A stretch of 22,543 bases of DNA from Candidatus Nomurabacteria bacterium (GCA_020850295.1 JADZEV010000021.1:1-22543), one strand, 5' to 3'. Numbered from the stretch's first letter, positions 6,994 through 14,239 are shown. The notes: generated by a model from the letters alone, not told the origin. Numbers and translations: made by a program.

Positions 6994-7731
6994 ATGGAAA
7001 CAAAATCACCAACAACTAAAAAAGTTTCAAAAGCAAATCAGCCAGCTGGCCGATCAAAAGCTACTTCTCTAGAAGCACAAGTTTATAGTCAAAAAGGTGC
7101 TTCTCTAGAGAAGATTACACTTCCAAAGTCGGTATTTGGTCTTTCTTGGAACGCTGACTTGGTACACCAAGTAGTGGTAGCTATGATGGCTAACAAAAGA
7201 GCTGGAACAGCTCATACAAAAGACCGATCTGAGGTTTCAGGTGGTGGCAAAAAGCCATGGAAACAAAAAGGTACTGGTCGTGCTCGACACGGATCTTCTA
7301 GAAGTCCTATATGGGTTGGTGGAGGTGTAACTTTTGGCCCACGAATTGATAAAGATTATTCTCAAAAGATAAATAAAAAGATGAGAACAAAAGCGCTCTT
7401 TACAGTTCTTTCTAAAAAACAATCTGATTCATCTATACTGTTTTTAGACACTCTTTCTTTCAATGAAATGAAAACTAAAGAAGCTAGCAATATTCTTGCA
7501 GATCTTTCAAAAGTATCTGGTTTTGAGAAGATAAATTCAAAGAAAGCAACAAATATGTTGTTAGTTCTTCCAAATGCTGATAAGGTTGTTGAAAAGAGTT
7601 TTGCAAATCTTCCTGGTGTAACAGTAGGTTTAGTAAAAGATATGAGTGCATTTAGCGCAATTAATTTTAGATATATTGTTATGGTCGCACCTAATGAATC
7701 AATAGCTTTACTTGAATCAAAGTTAAAATAA
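6994..7731 (+). CDS. rplD: 50S ribosomal protein L4
   Basis: The 245-residue product lines the exit tunnel and in other bacteria can repress its own operon. The core begins near residue 25 (AQVYSQKGASLEKITLP), and the tunnel loop reads KPWKQKGTGRARHGSSRSPIWVGGG. Residues 1-24 are a basic extension that contains NQPAGR, encoded across a GCCAGCTGGC palindrome (7041-7050). An upstream in-frame ATG at 6976 would overlap rplC by 8 bases. ATG 6994 is preferred because it follows the rplC stop and has the AT-rich upstream context shared by the other genes. Confidence 0.95.
   Translation: METKSPTTKKVSKANQPAGRSKATSLEAQVYSQKGASLEKITLPKSVFGLSWNADLVHQVVVAMMANKRAGTAHTKDRSEVSGGGKKPWKQKGTGRARHGSSRSPIWVGGGVTFGPRIDKDYSQKINKKMRTKALFTVLSKKQSDSSILFLDTLSFNEMKTKEASNILADLSKVSGFEKINSKKATNMLLVLPNADKVVEKSFANLPGVTVGLVKDMSAFSAINFRYIVMVAPNESIALLESKLK
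7041..7050. repeat. 10-bp palindrome inside rplD
   Basis: GCCAGCTGGC shares its sequence with the core of the 16-bp palindrome in rpsJ (5784-5793). Both encode Pro-Ala-Gly in an N-terminal extension. Confidence 0.5.
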
Positions 7732-7735
7732 TTTT

Positions 7736-8044
7736 ATGGCTAAAAAAGAAACTACAAAAAAAGAGGTTGTAAAACAAGATTTGATACTTAAAAATCCTCG
7801 TATTACTGAAAAAGCAGCTCGTGCACAATCAACAAACGCATATGTTTTTGATGTTGCTATAGACGCTACAAAATCAGAAATAACTAAAGCTTTTGTTGCA
7901 AAATATAAGCACAAGCCAATAAAGGTAAATACAGTTAACCAAAAAGCAAAAAGCTTTTTCCGTCGTGGTAAACTTGGCTTCGGTTCAAAAGGTCGCAAAG
8001 CTTATATAACATTACCTAAGGGTAAAACTATAGAAGTAATGTAA
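7736..8044 (+). CDS. rplW: 50S ribosomal protein L23
   Basis: The 102-residue product sits at the tunnel exit and docks SRP and trigger factor. The conserved part starts at ILKNPRITEKA (residues 17-27). It continues through NAYVFDVAIDATKSEITKAF and the loop KVNTVNQKAKSFFRRGKLGFGSKGRKAYITLPKGKTIEV. The first 14 residues are a lysine-rich lead-in. The ATG lies 4 bases after the rplD stop, so the two genes are tightly coupled. Confidence 0.96.
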   Translation: MAKKETTKKEVVKQDLILKNPRITEKAARAQSTNAYVFDVAIDATKSEITKAFVAKYKHKPIKVNTVNQKAKSFFRRGKLGFGSKGRKAYITLPKGKTIEVM

Positions 8045-8066
8045 TCTAAATAATAATTTAAATACT

Positions 8067-8903
8067 ATGAAAAAATATAGACCAACAACTCCATCAAAAC
8101 GAAATGAACAAGGTATTGAATACCGAAAGGTTTTGACTGCATCTAAACCATTAAAATCTTTGACAAAAGGAGGTAAAAGAAATGTTGGCCGAAACAACCA
8201 AGGCCGTATCACAACTCCTCACAAAGGTGGTGGGCACAAAAGAAGCCTTCGAGATGTAGATTTTCTATACAACAAGATAGATATTCCAGCTAAGATAGTT
8301 TCTGTAGAATATGATCCAAACAGAACAGCTTTTATCGGTATTGCTTCTTATGCTGATGGAGAAAAAAGATATGTAGTTCTTCCAAAAGATGTAACTGTTG
8401 GCCACAAGTTTATTGTTAGCGAAAAAGCTGAGATAGAAGTAGCGAACCGTTTGATGCTTCGAAATATTCCAGTTGGTACTTTTGTTTACAACATAGAACT
8501 CAAACCAGGAGGTGGAGCAAAGCTTGCTCGTGGTGCCGGTACATTTGCACAAGTTGCTGCTCAATCAGAAGGTTATACAAACCTTAAAATGCCATCAGGT
8601 GAAGTTCGAAAGGTTATTGATACTGCTTGGGCTTGTATCGGCTCTGTTTCAAACGAAGAGAGTAAGCTAAGAAACTTCGGTAAAGCAGGTCGCTCAAGAT
8701 GGAAAGGTATCCGACCAACAGTTCGCGGTACTGCTATGAACCCAGTAGATCACCCACACGGAGGAGGTGAAGGTGTACAAGGTGTTGGTCTACGAAGAGG
8801 TCCAAAGACTCGTCACGGTAAACAAGCTTACGGTGTCCGAACTCGAACTCCAAAGAAATACTCAAACGATTTGATTGTTTCAAGAAGAAAGACAAAGAGA
8901 TAA
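8067..8903 (+). CDS. rplB: 50S ribosomal protein L2
   Basis: The 278-residue product is an essential 23S rRNA-binding protein needed for subunit joining and peptidyl transfer. It shows GRNNQGRITTPHKGGGHKR near residue 50, an OB/SH3-like core and the invariant NPVDHPHGGGEG loop. After that loop the sequence (VQGVGLRRGPKTRHGKQAYGVRTRTPKKYSNDLIVSRRK) departs from the TSGGR-W.PTKG form of model bacteria. The length is normal. rplB is the last gene before a terminator; rpsS, its usual neighbour, lies 2.5 kb downstream. Confidence 0.97.
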   Translation: MKKYRPTTPSKRNEQGIEYRKVLTASKPLKSLTKGGKRNVGRNNQGRITTPHKGGGHKRSLRDVDFLYNKIDIPAKIVSVEYDPNRTAFIGIASYADGEKRYVVLPKDVTVGHKFIVSEKAEIEVANRLMLRNIPVGTFVYNIELKPGGGAKLARGAGTFAQVAAQSEGYTNLKMPSGEVRKVIDTAWACIGSVSNEESKLRNFGKAGRSRWKGIRPTVRGTAMNPVDHPHGGGEGVQGVGLRRGPKTRHGKQAYGVRTRTPKKYSNDLIVSRRKTKR

Positions 8904-8904
8904 A

Positions 8905-8938
8905 ACAAAAAACCACCTGGAAACGGGTGGTTTTTTGT
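8905..8938 (+). terminator. Terminator after rplB
   Basis: CCACCT (8913-8918) pairs with GGGTGG (8925-8930). The stem is extended by an A6 arm (8907-8912) opposite a T6 run (8931-8936). Confidence 0.88.
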
Positions 8939-8961
8939 GCTCCTATCCACCCTACTTATTA

Positions 8962-8989
8962 TTGACTTTTTTATAAAAGTATGTATTAT
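8962..8989 (+). promoter_or_regulatory. Helicase gene promoter
   Basis: TTGACT (8962-8967), 16 bases and TATTAT (8984-8989). The predicted start is near 8996, with a leader of about 37 bases to ATG 9033. The upstream in-frame start at 8937 precedes this promoter, which supports the shorter protein. Confidence 0.65.
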
Positions 8990-9032
8990 TAATTTTGGAT
9001 CAAAACTAATTTGTACATTTAAAATAATAAAT

Positions 9033-10856
9033 ATGGAAATATTAAAACAGAGTTTGCTAAATGCTGGCGTAATAGAAAAAATAAAAAATTATATACGCAG
9101 CCAAACAGCAAATACAGAAACAGCAATCCTGAAAGGGTTGCAGCTTCGAATGCTTGAAGCTATTCTTAACTTCTTAGTTCCAGGAAATAAAGAAGGGTAC
9201 ATTGTTGCCCCGACTGGTTTTGGTAAGACTGTGCTAATAACACAGTTATTAAAAGCTATTGATGAGCCAGCTTATATATTGGTTCCTCGAAAGGCTCTAT
9301 TGCATCAGACAGCTTCGGAATTTGGAAGATTTGCCGAAGATTTGGATGTCGGTTTTATTTATGGGTTGTTGAAAGAATTCAATAAAAATGTCACCATCAT
9401 CACATACGAGTCATTTGTAAGACAAACGGCCAAAGGAAAGTTAAATAAGAATATTAAATATCTTATCCTTGATGAGCCTCACACTTGTCTTACAGATAAA
9501 CGTATGGAAGCTGTTCGACAATACGAACAAGCAATAAAGCTTGGCTTCACTGCTTCTCCTTACTATTCTGACGAAAAGAAAGTTTCCAATCTATTACCAA
9601 CAGAAATATTATCGGTAACTGTCCCTGAGGCTGTAGAAGAGGGATTTCTTTGCCCCTTCATGGTAATAATTGCAGAAACAGATACTGACATCAGCAAAGT
9701 GAAGGTAATTGGCGGAGATTATAGTAGTAAGGATTTGTCAGAAGTAGTAAATATTGACTCAAGAAACAGAGCTGCATTAAAACTGTATCAAACAGTACCC
9801 GCATTTTGGAATCACAGTACTTTTATTCATTGTGCAAGTATTACTCATGCAAATAGTGTTGCAAAGCTTTTCCAAGATATCGGGATCAGTGCTTCAGCGG
9901 TTCATTCAGATCTTGAAGATACCGAAATTGACAATATACTGTATGATTTTAAGGCAGGAAAAATAAAAATAATCTGTAATGTGGATATGGTAACTACGGG
10001 TTTTGATGCTCCTCTGGCGTCTGTTTGTTTTAACTTGCGACCAACGAAATCAGTTGTTGTAGCAACCCAGAGAGTCAGAAATTTAAGAATCGACCCTCTT
10101 AATCATAAGAAGTTTGCTTATGTTGTTGACTTCTTTGATCAAACAGGAAGAGGAAAAGGCCAGCCTATATGTTATGCCGATATTATAAAGCAGACATTTG
10201 TTGTTCCCGAACGACTCAAGCATCTTTTCCCAAAAGAAAAAATGGAAAAAATGCTTGTCCCTAAATTAAAGATAAATAACCTGAAAGTACATACTTCATA
10301 TAAGAAGGTACTCAAAGTTATTGCTAAAAGAAAGACTCTGGCCCAGCAGTTGTATATCCCATACGAAAAGTGGGTACTACAAGTTAGAAAAAGTGGCATT
10401 ACTTCTGGTAATGAATATACCAAGATATATAAAAATTTTTCTGGCTGGCCTTGTGTTCCGGGGTTGATTTACACTTTGTTTCCTGGATGGTCTAAGTTCT
10501 TTTCACGACCTGAAAGAATTAATAAGGCCAAAGATTTGCCCTATGCAAAATGGAAAGAGGAAGTGATGAAGCTTGGAATTACAGGAATAGAAGAATATAA
10601 GGAACACTTAAAAAACAATCCTCATTGGCCAAACTGGCCGTACCAAGCCTATAAGCAATTCCCAGGATGGAGAGCTTTATATGGCGGAATGAAAGGCTTT
10701 ATTCCATTACAAAAATGGATTGAACAAGTTTGCTTCTGTGGAATATTGAACTTTGCTCAATACAAAGAGGAATATAAAAGTCATATGGGATGGCCTTCTA
10801 ACCCGAACAAAACTTATGGGTTACCTTTTTTCGAGATTGTGCCTGGAGAAGCTTAA
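9033..10856 (+). CDS. SF2 DEAD/DEAH-type helicase with three C-terminal repeats
   Basis: The 607-residue product has a superfamily 2 helicase core. Walker A APTGFGKT is at residues 59-66, the Walker B box LDEPH at 146-150, and GFTASP (motif III region) at 171-176. MVTTGFDAP (motif V) is at 319-327 and QRVRNLR (motif VI region) at 346-352, one residue short of the usual Q-x-x-G-R-x-x-R. After a basic linker, three repeats of about 50 residues start at 441, 502 and 557. They share P-x-x-K-W...G-I...Y...W-P-x-x-P and, in the first two, F-P-G-W. They resemble the repeat units of some phage integrases (the Pfam INT_rpt type), which suggests nucleic-acid binding; this is inference. The gene interrupts the S10 operon and has its own promoter and terminator. 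Acquisition by transfer is plausible. Confidence 0.85.
   Translation: MEILKQSLLNAGVIEKIKNYIRSQTANTETAILKGLQLRMLEAILNFLVPGNKEGYIVAPTGFGKTVLITQLLKAIDEPAYILVPRKALLHQTASEFGRFAEDLDVGFIYGLLKEFNKNVTIITYESFVRQTAKGKLNKNIKYLILDEPHTCLTDKRMEAVRQYEQAIKLGFTASPYYSDEKKVSNLLPTEILSVTVPEAVEEGFLCPFMVIIAETDTDISKVKVIGGDYSSKDLSEVVNIDSRNRAALKLYQTVPAFWNHSTFIHCASITHANSVAKLFQDIGISASAVHSDLEDTEIDNILYDFKAGKIKIICNVDMVTTGFDAPLASVCFNLRPTKSVVVATQRVRNLRIDPLNHKKFAYVVDFFDQTGRGKGQPICYADIIKQTFVVPERLKHLFPKEKMEKMLVPKLKINNLKVHTSYKKVLKVIAKRKTLAQQLYIPYEKWVLQVRKSGITSGNEYTKIYKNFSGWPCVPGLIYTLFPGWSKFFSRPERINKAKDLPYAKWKEEVMKLGITGIEEYKEHLKNNPHWPNWPYQAYKQFPGWRALYGGMKGFIPLQKWIEQVCFCGILNFAQYKEEYKSHMGWPSNPNKTYGLPFFEIVPGEA
10353..10850 (+). repeat. 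Three tandem protein repeats at the helicase C-terminus
   Basis: The repeats begin YIPYEKW, LPYAKW and IPLQKW (residues 441, 502 and 557), with spacings of about 60 and 55 residues. Each ends in W-P-x-x-P...Y. The third is shorter and lacks the closing FPGW. They are diverged at the DNA level, so this is an old duplication. Confidence 0.75.
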
Positions 10857-10886
10857 GTTTCCATAAGTATTTTTAGATCTTTACAC

Positions 10887-10914
10887 AGAACCGGTTAAAA
10901 CCCGGTTCTTTTTT
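10887..10914 (+). terminator. Terminator after the helicase gene
   Basis: AGAACCGG (10887-10894) pairs with CCGGTTCT (10902-10909) around a seven-base loop, followed by TTTTTG. Confidence 0.85.
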
Positions 10915-10919
10915 GTTAG

Positions 10920-10934
10920 TGTATAATTTGGTAA
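10920..10934 (+). promoter_or_regulatory. -10 element placing dgkA on a leaderless mRNA
   Basis: TATAAT (10922-10927), with TG directly in front, lies six bases before ATG 10934. Transcription is therefore predicted to start at or within a base of the start codon. No good -35 is visible; that position falls in the preceding terminator. Confidence 0.6.
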
Positions 10935-11320
10935 TGAAAAAAATGTCAGAGAAGAAGAGGTTTTCGATAATAGCTAGAGGGAGGAGTATAAAGCATGCTA
11001 TTCGTGGACTTAGGATTATTTTGCAAACTCAGCATAATGCCTGGGTTCATACATTTTTTGCAATCTTGGCAGTATTTCTCGGTATTTATTTTGATATATC
11101 AACAGGCGAATGGTCAGCTATTATCCTTTCTATAACTACTGTTTTGGCTGCTGAGGCCTTTAATACTGCCATGGAGATAGATATGGATCTGACTAGCCCT
11201 GAGTACCACCCTTATGCTAAAGATACCAAGGATGTAGCTGCTGGAGCAGTACTTTTGACTGTAATCGGGTCTGCTGTTGTTGGTACCATAATATTTCTTC
11301 CTAAAATCCTTACCTTGTAA
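10934..11320 (+). CDS. dgkA: DgkA-family kinase (probable undecaprenol kinase)
   Basis: The 128-residue membrane protein has three predicted transmembrane helices (about residues 37-55, 58-80 and 100-122). It carries the family signature EAFNTAMEIDMDL...YAKDTKDVAAGAVLL at about 74-108. This short form is typical of the Gram-positive-type lipid kinases that phosphorylate undecaprenol and so recycle the carrier used for wall synthesis. A diacylglycerol-kinase role cannot be excluded. The Glu usual in the early E-x-N-x-x-x-H motif is Gln33 here (TQHNAWVH). ATG 10934 was chosen; the upstream in-frame TTG at 10913 lies in the terminator and promoter. ATG 10943 is a second possibility. There is no clear terminator before rpsS. 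Confidence 0.9.
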   Translation: MKKMSEKKRFSIIARGRSIKHAIRGLRIILQTQHNAWVHTFFAILAVFLGIYFDISTGEWSAIILSITTVLAAEAFNTAMEIDMDLTSPEYHPYAKDTKDVAAGAVLLTVIGSAVVGTIIFLPKILTL

Positions 11321-11342
11321 GAATTTATCTAAAATAGGTGAT

Positions 11343-11370
11343 TTGACATTAAGCTTAGATTTGCTAATAT
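11343..11370 (+). promoter_or_regulatory. rpsS operon promoter
   Basis: TTGACA (11343-11348), 16 bases and TAATAT (11365-11370) preceded by TGc. The start is predicted near 11377, giving a leader of about 30 bases that contains a hairpin. Confidence 0.75.
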
Positions 11371-11373
11371 ATG

Positions 11374-11393
11374 CGGAGCTCCGAACGAGCTTC
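11374..11393 (+). promoter_or_regulatory. Hairpin/palindrome at the 5' end of the rpsS mRNA
   Basis: A perfect palindrome CGGAGCTCCG (11374-11383) overlaps a 7-bp hairpin that pairs 11375-11381 with 11387-11393 around CGAAC and is followed by TTTTATT. It could be an operator, a 5' stabilising hairpin or a weak attenuator. Confidence 0.45.
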
Positions 11394-11406
11394 TTTTATT
11401 CTAAAC

Positions 11407-11748
11407 ATGACACGATCACTCTCAAAAGGACCATATATTGATGAAAAACTCCTAAAAAAGATTGCAGGCAAAGCGCCTCTGTCTGCTGGGGTTATTAAAA
11501 CATGGGCAAGAGATTCACAAATTTCACCTGAAATGGTTGGTTTTACTTTTGGAGTTCACAATGGCAAACAACATCTTGAAGTTCTTGTTACTGAAGACAT
11601 GGTAGGTCATAGACTAGGTGAATTTTCTCCAACTCGTAAATTCACTCGCCATGGAGGTAAAATGCAAAAAGAACTTGATCAAAAGAAAAAAGAAGCTGAA
11701 ATTACTGCTGCAAAAGCTGCAAAAGCATCTACTGATAACAAAAAATAA
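11407..11748 (+). CDS. rpsS: 30S ribosomal protein S19 with C-terminal tail
   Basis: The 113-residue product belongs to the 30S head. It starts [18 protein letters not shown] and contains the conserved [35 protein letters not shown]. After about residue 85 comes an Ala/Lys/Glu-rich tail of some 28 residues that the roughly 92-residue standard protein lacks; it looks helical. An in-frame ATG at 11371 would extend the protein by 12 residues, but it immediately follows the -10 box and the added residues do not match the family, so 11407 is chosen. It opens the rpsS-to-rplE transcript. Confidence 0.96.
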   Translation: MTRSLSKGPYIDEKLLKKIAGKAPLSAGVIKTWARDSQISPEMVGFTFGVHNGKQHLEVLVTEDMVGHRLGEFSPTRKFTRHGGKMQKELDQKKKEAEITAAKAAKASTDNKK

Positions 11749-11759
11749 TTTTTTAATAT

Positions 11760-12131
11760 ATGAAAGCTACACTTACAAATTATCGTCAAAGTCCTCGTAA
11801 AGTTCGCCTTGTTGCTAATGCAGTTAAGGGCAAAAGCGTTGAGCAGGCAGATGTAGAGCTTTCATATATGCCAAAGCGAGCAGCGGATCCTATTAAAAAA
11901 CTTATAAAAAGTGCTGCTGCTAATGCTGCAAAGGACGGTATTGATACTTCAAATCTAGTCATAAAAAACATAGAAGTAAACCAAGGTCTTGTTATGAAGC
12001 GCTATATGCCTCGAGCTATGGGTGTTGCAAAGCCTATTAAAAAGAAAATGAGTCATGTAACTGTTGCTCTTTCAGAGAAATCTGCAGAAAAAGCACCTAA
12101 AACTAAAAAAGTTAAGAGTAGTAAAAAATAA
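11760..12131 (+). CDS. rplV: 50S ribosomal protein L22
   Basis: The 123-residue tunnel-lining protein starts MKATLTNYRQSPRKVRLVANAVKGKSVEQADVEL. It contains the beta-hairpin region VNQGLVMKRYMPRAMGVAKPIKKKMSHVTVAL, which in other bacteria reads as a Pro/Arg/Gly-rich loop, and ends in a lysine-rich tail (about residues 105-123). It starts 11 bases after rpsS and ends 3 bases before rpsC. Confidence 0.96.
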   Translation: MKATLTNYRQSPRKVRLVANAVKGKSVEQADVELSYMPKRAADPIKKLIKSAAANAAKDGIDTSNLVIKNIEVNQGLVMKRYMPRAMGVAKPIKKKMSHVTVALSEKSAEKAPKTKKVKSSKK

Positions 12132-12134
12132 TAT

Positions 12135-12803
12135 ATGTCAAAAGTAGTTCACCCATATGCTCATAGATTAGTAACCCTTCGAGACTGGAAAAGTCGCTGG
12201 TTTGCTGACGATGCTAATTTTGTTGAAAATCTAAAGGTTGATATAACTATCAGAGAGTTTCTAGAAAAGAAGCTAAGAGGCTTTTATGTTTCAAGTGTTG
12301 AAATAGAAAGAGGTCAAAAAGCTATTCGTGTGATACTTCGCACATCAAGACCAGGTATGATCATAGGACGAAGTGGTGAAGCTGCTACAAAGCTCAAAGC
12401 TGATGTTTTAAAAGAACTAAAAAGAGCAGGTCTTGTTGTTACAGATGAAATAAAACTAGAAATAGTAGAAGTTACTTCTCCAGAAGCAGATGCAAAAATA
12501 GTATCTTATATGATAGCTGAAGGGCTAGAAAAAAGAATGCCATACCGCCGTGTTATGAAGCAACTTATAGAGAAAGTTATGACTGTTCGAGGTGTACAAG
12601 GAGTTCGTTTCTATATAGGAGGCAGACTTGGTGGTGCTGAAATCTCTCGAAGTGAAATACTTAAAAAAGGATCTGTTCCTCTTCAAACAGTTAGAGCAGA
12701 TGTTGATTTTGCTAGAGAAAAAGCTCACATGCCTTATGGAGATATAGGTATTAAGGTTTGGATTTACAAAGGAGAAGTTTTCTCTAAAGGTGAAAAGAAA
12801 TAA
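12135..12803 (+). CDS. rpsC: 30S ribosomal protein S3
   Basis: The 222-residue product sits at the mRNA entry channel. The N-terminus (KVVHPYAHRLVTLRDWKSRWFAD) is a diverged form of the usual KVHPxGFRLGI. The KH domain is visible as RTSRPGMIIGRSGEAATKLK (about residues 73-92). The C-terminal domain contains RGVQGVRFYIGGRLGGAEISRSE and VRADVDFAREKAHMPYGDIGIKVWIYKGEV. Length is normal. Only 3 bases separate it from rplV and 19 from rplP. Confidence 0.97.
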   Translation: MSKVVHPYAHRLVTLRDWKSRWFADDANFVENLKVDITIREFLEKKLRGFYVSSVEIERGQKAIRVILRTSRPGMIIGRSGEAATKLKADVLKELKRAGLVVTDEIKLEIVEVTSPEADAKIVSYMIAEGLEKRMPYRRVMKQLIEKVMTVRGVQGVRFYIGGRLGGAEISRSEILKKGSVPLQTVRADVDFAREKAHMPYGDIGIKVWIYKGEVFSKGEKK

Positions 12804-12822
12804 GATAAATTAAATTACTATC

Positions 12823-13242
12823 ATGTTATTCCCTAAAAAAGTAAAATTTAGAAAGTGGCACAAGAAAAGAACTGATATGAGTTCTCGTGTTGAGACTCGT
12901 GGAACAGAGCTTTCTTTTGGTTCTTTTGGTTTAAAAACAGAACAATTAGGAAGACTTACTTCTAACCAAATAGAAGCAGCTAGAAAGGCGGCATCTAGAC
13001 ACTTAACAAAAGTAGGGAGAATGTGGATAAGAGTTTTTCCAGACAGACCTATCACAAGCAAGCCGGCTGAAGTACCGATGGGTGGAGGAAAAGGTGAATT
13101 GAAAGGCTACTCTATAGAAGTTTTACCAGGGAGAGTTTTGTTTGAGGTTGATGGTGTAGCTGAGGCAGTAGCCAAAGAAGCTCTAAGAAAAGCAGGAACA
13201 AAACTTCCAGTAAAAACTAGAGTAATAACTCGAGATTTATAA
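12823..13242 (+). CDS. rplP: 50S ribosomal protein L16
   Basis: The 139-residue product contacts A-site tRNA. It has the family pattern MLFPKKVKFRKWHKKR, LSFGSFGLKTEQLGRLTSNQIEAARKAASR, MWIRVFPDRPITSKPAEVPMGGGKGELKGY and GRVLFEVDGVAEAVAKEALRKAGTKLPVKTRVI. The gene is complete and is not fused to L29. The 55 bases after its stop lead straight to rpsQ, so rpmC is absent from its usual place. Confidence 0.97.
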   Translation: MLFPKKVKFRKWHKKRTDMSSRVETRGTELSFGSFGLKTEQLGRLTSNQIEAARKAASRHLTKVGRMWIRVFPDRPITSKPAEVPMGGGKGELKGYSIEVLPGRVLFEVDGVAEAVAKEALRKAGTKLPVKTRVITRDL

Positions 13243-13246
13243 AAAG

Positions 13247-13274
13247 TAGACATTTTTGAAAAAAACAGTAGTAT
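13247..13274 (+). promoter_or_regulatory. Possible weak promoter in the rplP-rpsQ gap
   Basis: TAGACA (13247-13252), 16 bases and TAGTAT (13269-13274) lie where rpmC would normally be. A TATAGT shifted by three bases (13272-13277) would need a 19-base spacer. No TGn extension is present, so this is a weak candidate for an internal promoter. Confidence 0.3.
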
Positions 13275-13297
13275 AGTACTCACTAAAACAATTTATT

Positions 13298-13543
13298 ATG
13301 ACAAAAACAACAACACAAAAAAAGACAATCAAAGGAACTGTTGTATCCGATAAAATGGATAAGACTGTTGTTGTTGCTGTTACAAGATTTGTTAAGCACC
13401 CAAAATATCAAAAGTATCTTAAGATAACAAAGAAGTACAAAGCTCATGATGAGGCTAATGCAAGTAAAGTAGGAGATGCTGTAGAGATAGTCGAAACTCG
13501 TCCAATGTCAAAGGATAAGCACTTTAGTGTAGTTAACAAATAG
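13298..13543 (+). CDS. rpsQ: 30S ribosomal protein S17
   Basis: The 81-residue OB-fold protein is a primary 16S rRNA binder. It shows [44 protein letters not shown] and then [22 protein letters not shown], the family core. It follows rplP directly, and rplN starts 4 bases after its stop. The context before the ATG (ACAATTTATT) has no Shine-Dalgarno. Confidence 0.96.
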   Translation: MTKTTTQKKTIKGTVVSDKMDKTVVVAVTRFVKHPKYQKYLKITKKYKAHDEANASKVGDAVEIVETRPMSKDKHFSVVNK

Positions 13544-13547
13544 GCTT

Positions 13548-13919
13548 ATGGTACAAGATGGAACAGTTGTAAAAATTGCAGATAATTCAGGTGGAGAAGT
13601 AGGAAAGATCTTCAAGGTTCTTGGTGGATCTAAGCGTCGATATGCTGGTATTGGAGATGTTGTGGTTATTTCTATTAAAAAAGCAGCTCCAAGAAAAGCC
13701 GTAAAGAAAAAGGATGTTTGTTATGCTGTGGTTGTAAGACAAAAGAAATCTTTCAGAAGAAAAGACGGCTCTTACATTCGTTTTGATGACAATGCTGTTG
13801 TTATTCTTGAAAAAGGTAAAAAAGAGCCAAAGGCTGGTCGTATTTTCGGTCCTATTCCTCGTGAAATAGCTGAACTTGGTTATCAGAAAATCGCTTCTTT
13901 AGCACCTGAAGTACTATAA
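13548..13919 (+). CDS. rplN: 50S ribosomal protein L14
   Basis: The 123-residue product lies at the subunit interface and binds 23S rRNA. Visible family blocks are VKIADNSGGEVGKIFKVLGGSKRRYAGIGDVVV, the RRKDGSYIRFDDNAVVIL block and the C-terminus GRIFGPIPREIAELGYQKIASLAPEVL. Length is as expected. The start lies 4 bases after rpsQ. The AGG four bases upstream of ATG is the nearest thing to a Shine-Dalgarno in this operon and is too short to rely on. Confidence 0.97.
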   Translation: MVQDGTVVKIADNSGGEVGKIFKVLGGSKRRYAGIGDVVVISIKKAAPRKAVKKKDVCYAVVVRQKKSFRRKDGSYIRFDDNAVVILEKGKKEPKAGRIFGPIPREIAELGYQKIASLAPEVL

Positions 13920-13929
13920 TTTTAATAAT

Positions 13930-14238
13930 ATGAAAATCAAAAAAGGAGACAATGTAATAGTAGTAACAGGAAAAAACAAAGGCCAAAAAGGTCAAGTTAC
14001 TAAAGTATTTTCCCAAACAAACAGAGTAATAATCTCTGGTGTTAATAAGGTTAAAAAGCATGTAAAAGCTAAGACTAGAGATTCTAATGGTACAATGGTA
14101 GAAATTGAGGCTTCTATAAATGCTTCAAATGTTATGGTTGTTGACCCAAAAACTGGCAAAGGTACTCGTGTTGGCAAGAAAAAGATAGGAGATAAAAATG
14201 TTCGTATCGCCAAGAAAAGCGGACAAGAGTTGAAATAA
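13930..14238 (+). CDS. rplX: 50S ribosomal protein L24
   Basis: The 102-residue product is an assembly-initiator protein. The KOW motif covers about residues 3-28 (IKKGDNVIVVTGKNKGQKGQVTKVF). The downstream VNKVKKHVKAKTRDSNGTMVEIEASINASNVMVVDPKTGKGTRV is the usual core. rplE begins after a single base, so the two are translationally close. Confidence 0.96.
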   Translation: MKIKKGDNVIVVTGKNKGQKGQVTKVFSQTNRVIISGVNKVKKHVKAKTRDSNGTMVEIEASINASNVMVVDPKTGKGTRVGKKKIGDKNVRIAKKSGQELK

Positions 14239-14239
14239 T

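Noticed and set aside
8937..9032. Upstream extension of the helicase gene
   Set aside because: The extra 32 codons start at the rplB terminator and include the promoter at 8962-8989; ATG 9033 follows the predicted transcript start.
9033..11320. Insertion of a transposon or prophage between rplB and rpsS
   Set aside because: No transposase, integrase, terminal inverted repeats, target duplication or tRNA site is visible at the edges. The helicase repeats alone do not establish a mobile element.
11371..11406. Upstream ATG for rpsS
   Set aside because: It directly follows the -10 box and adds 12 residues that do not match S19.
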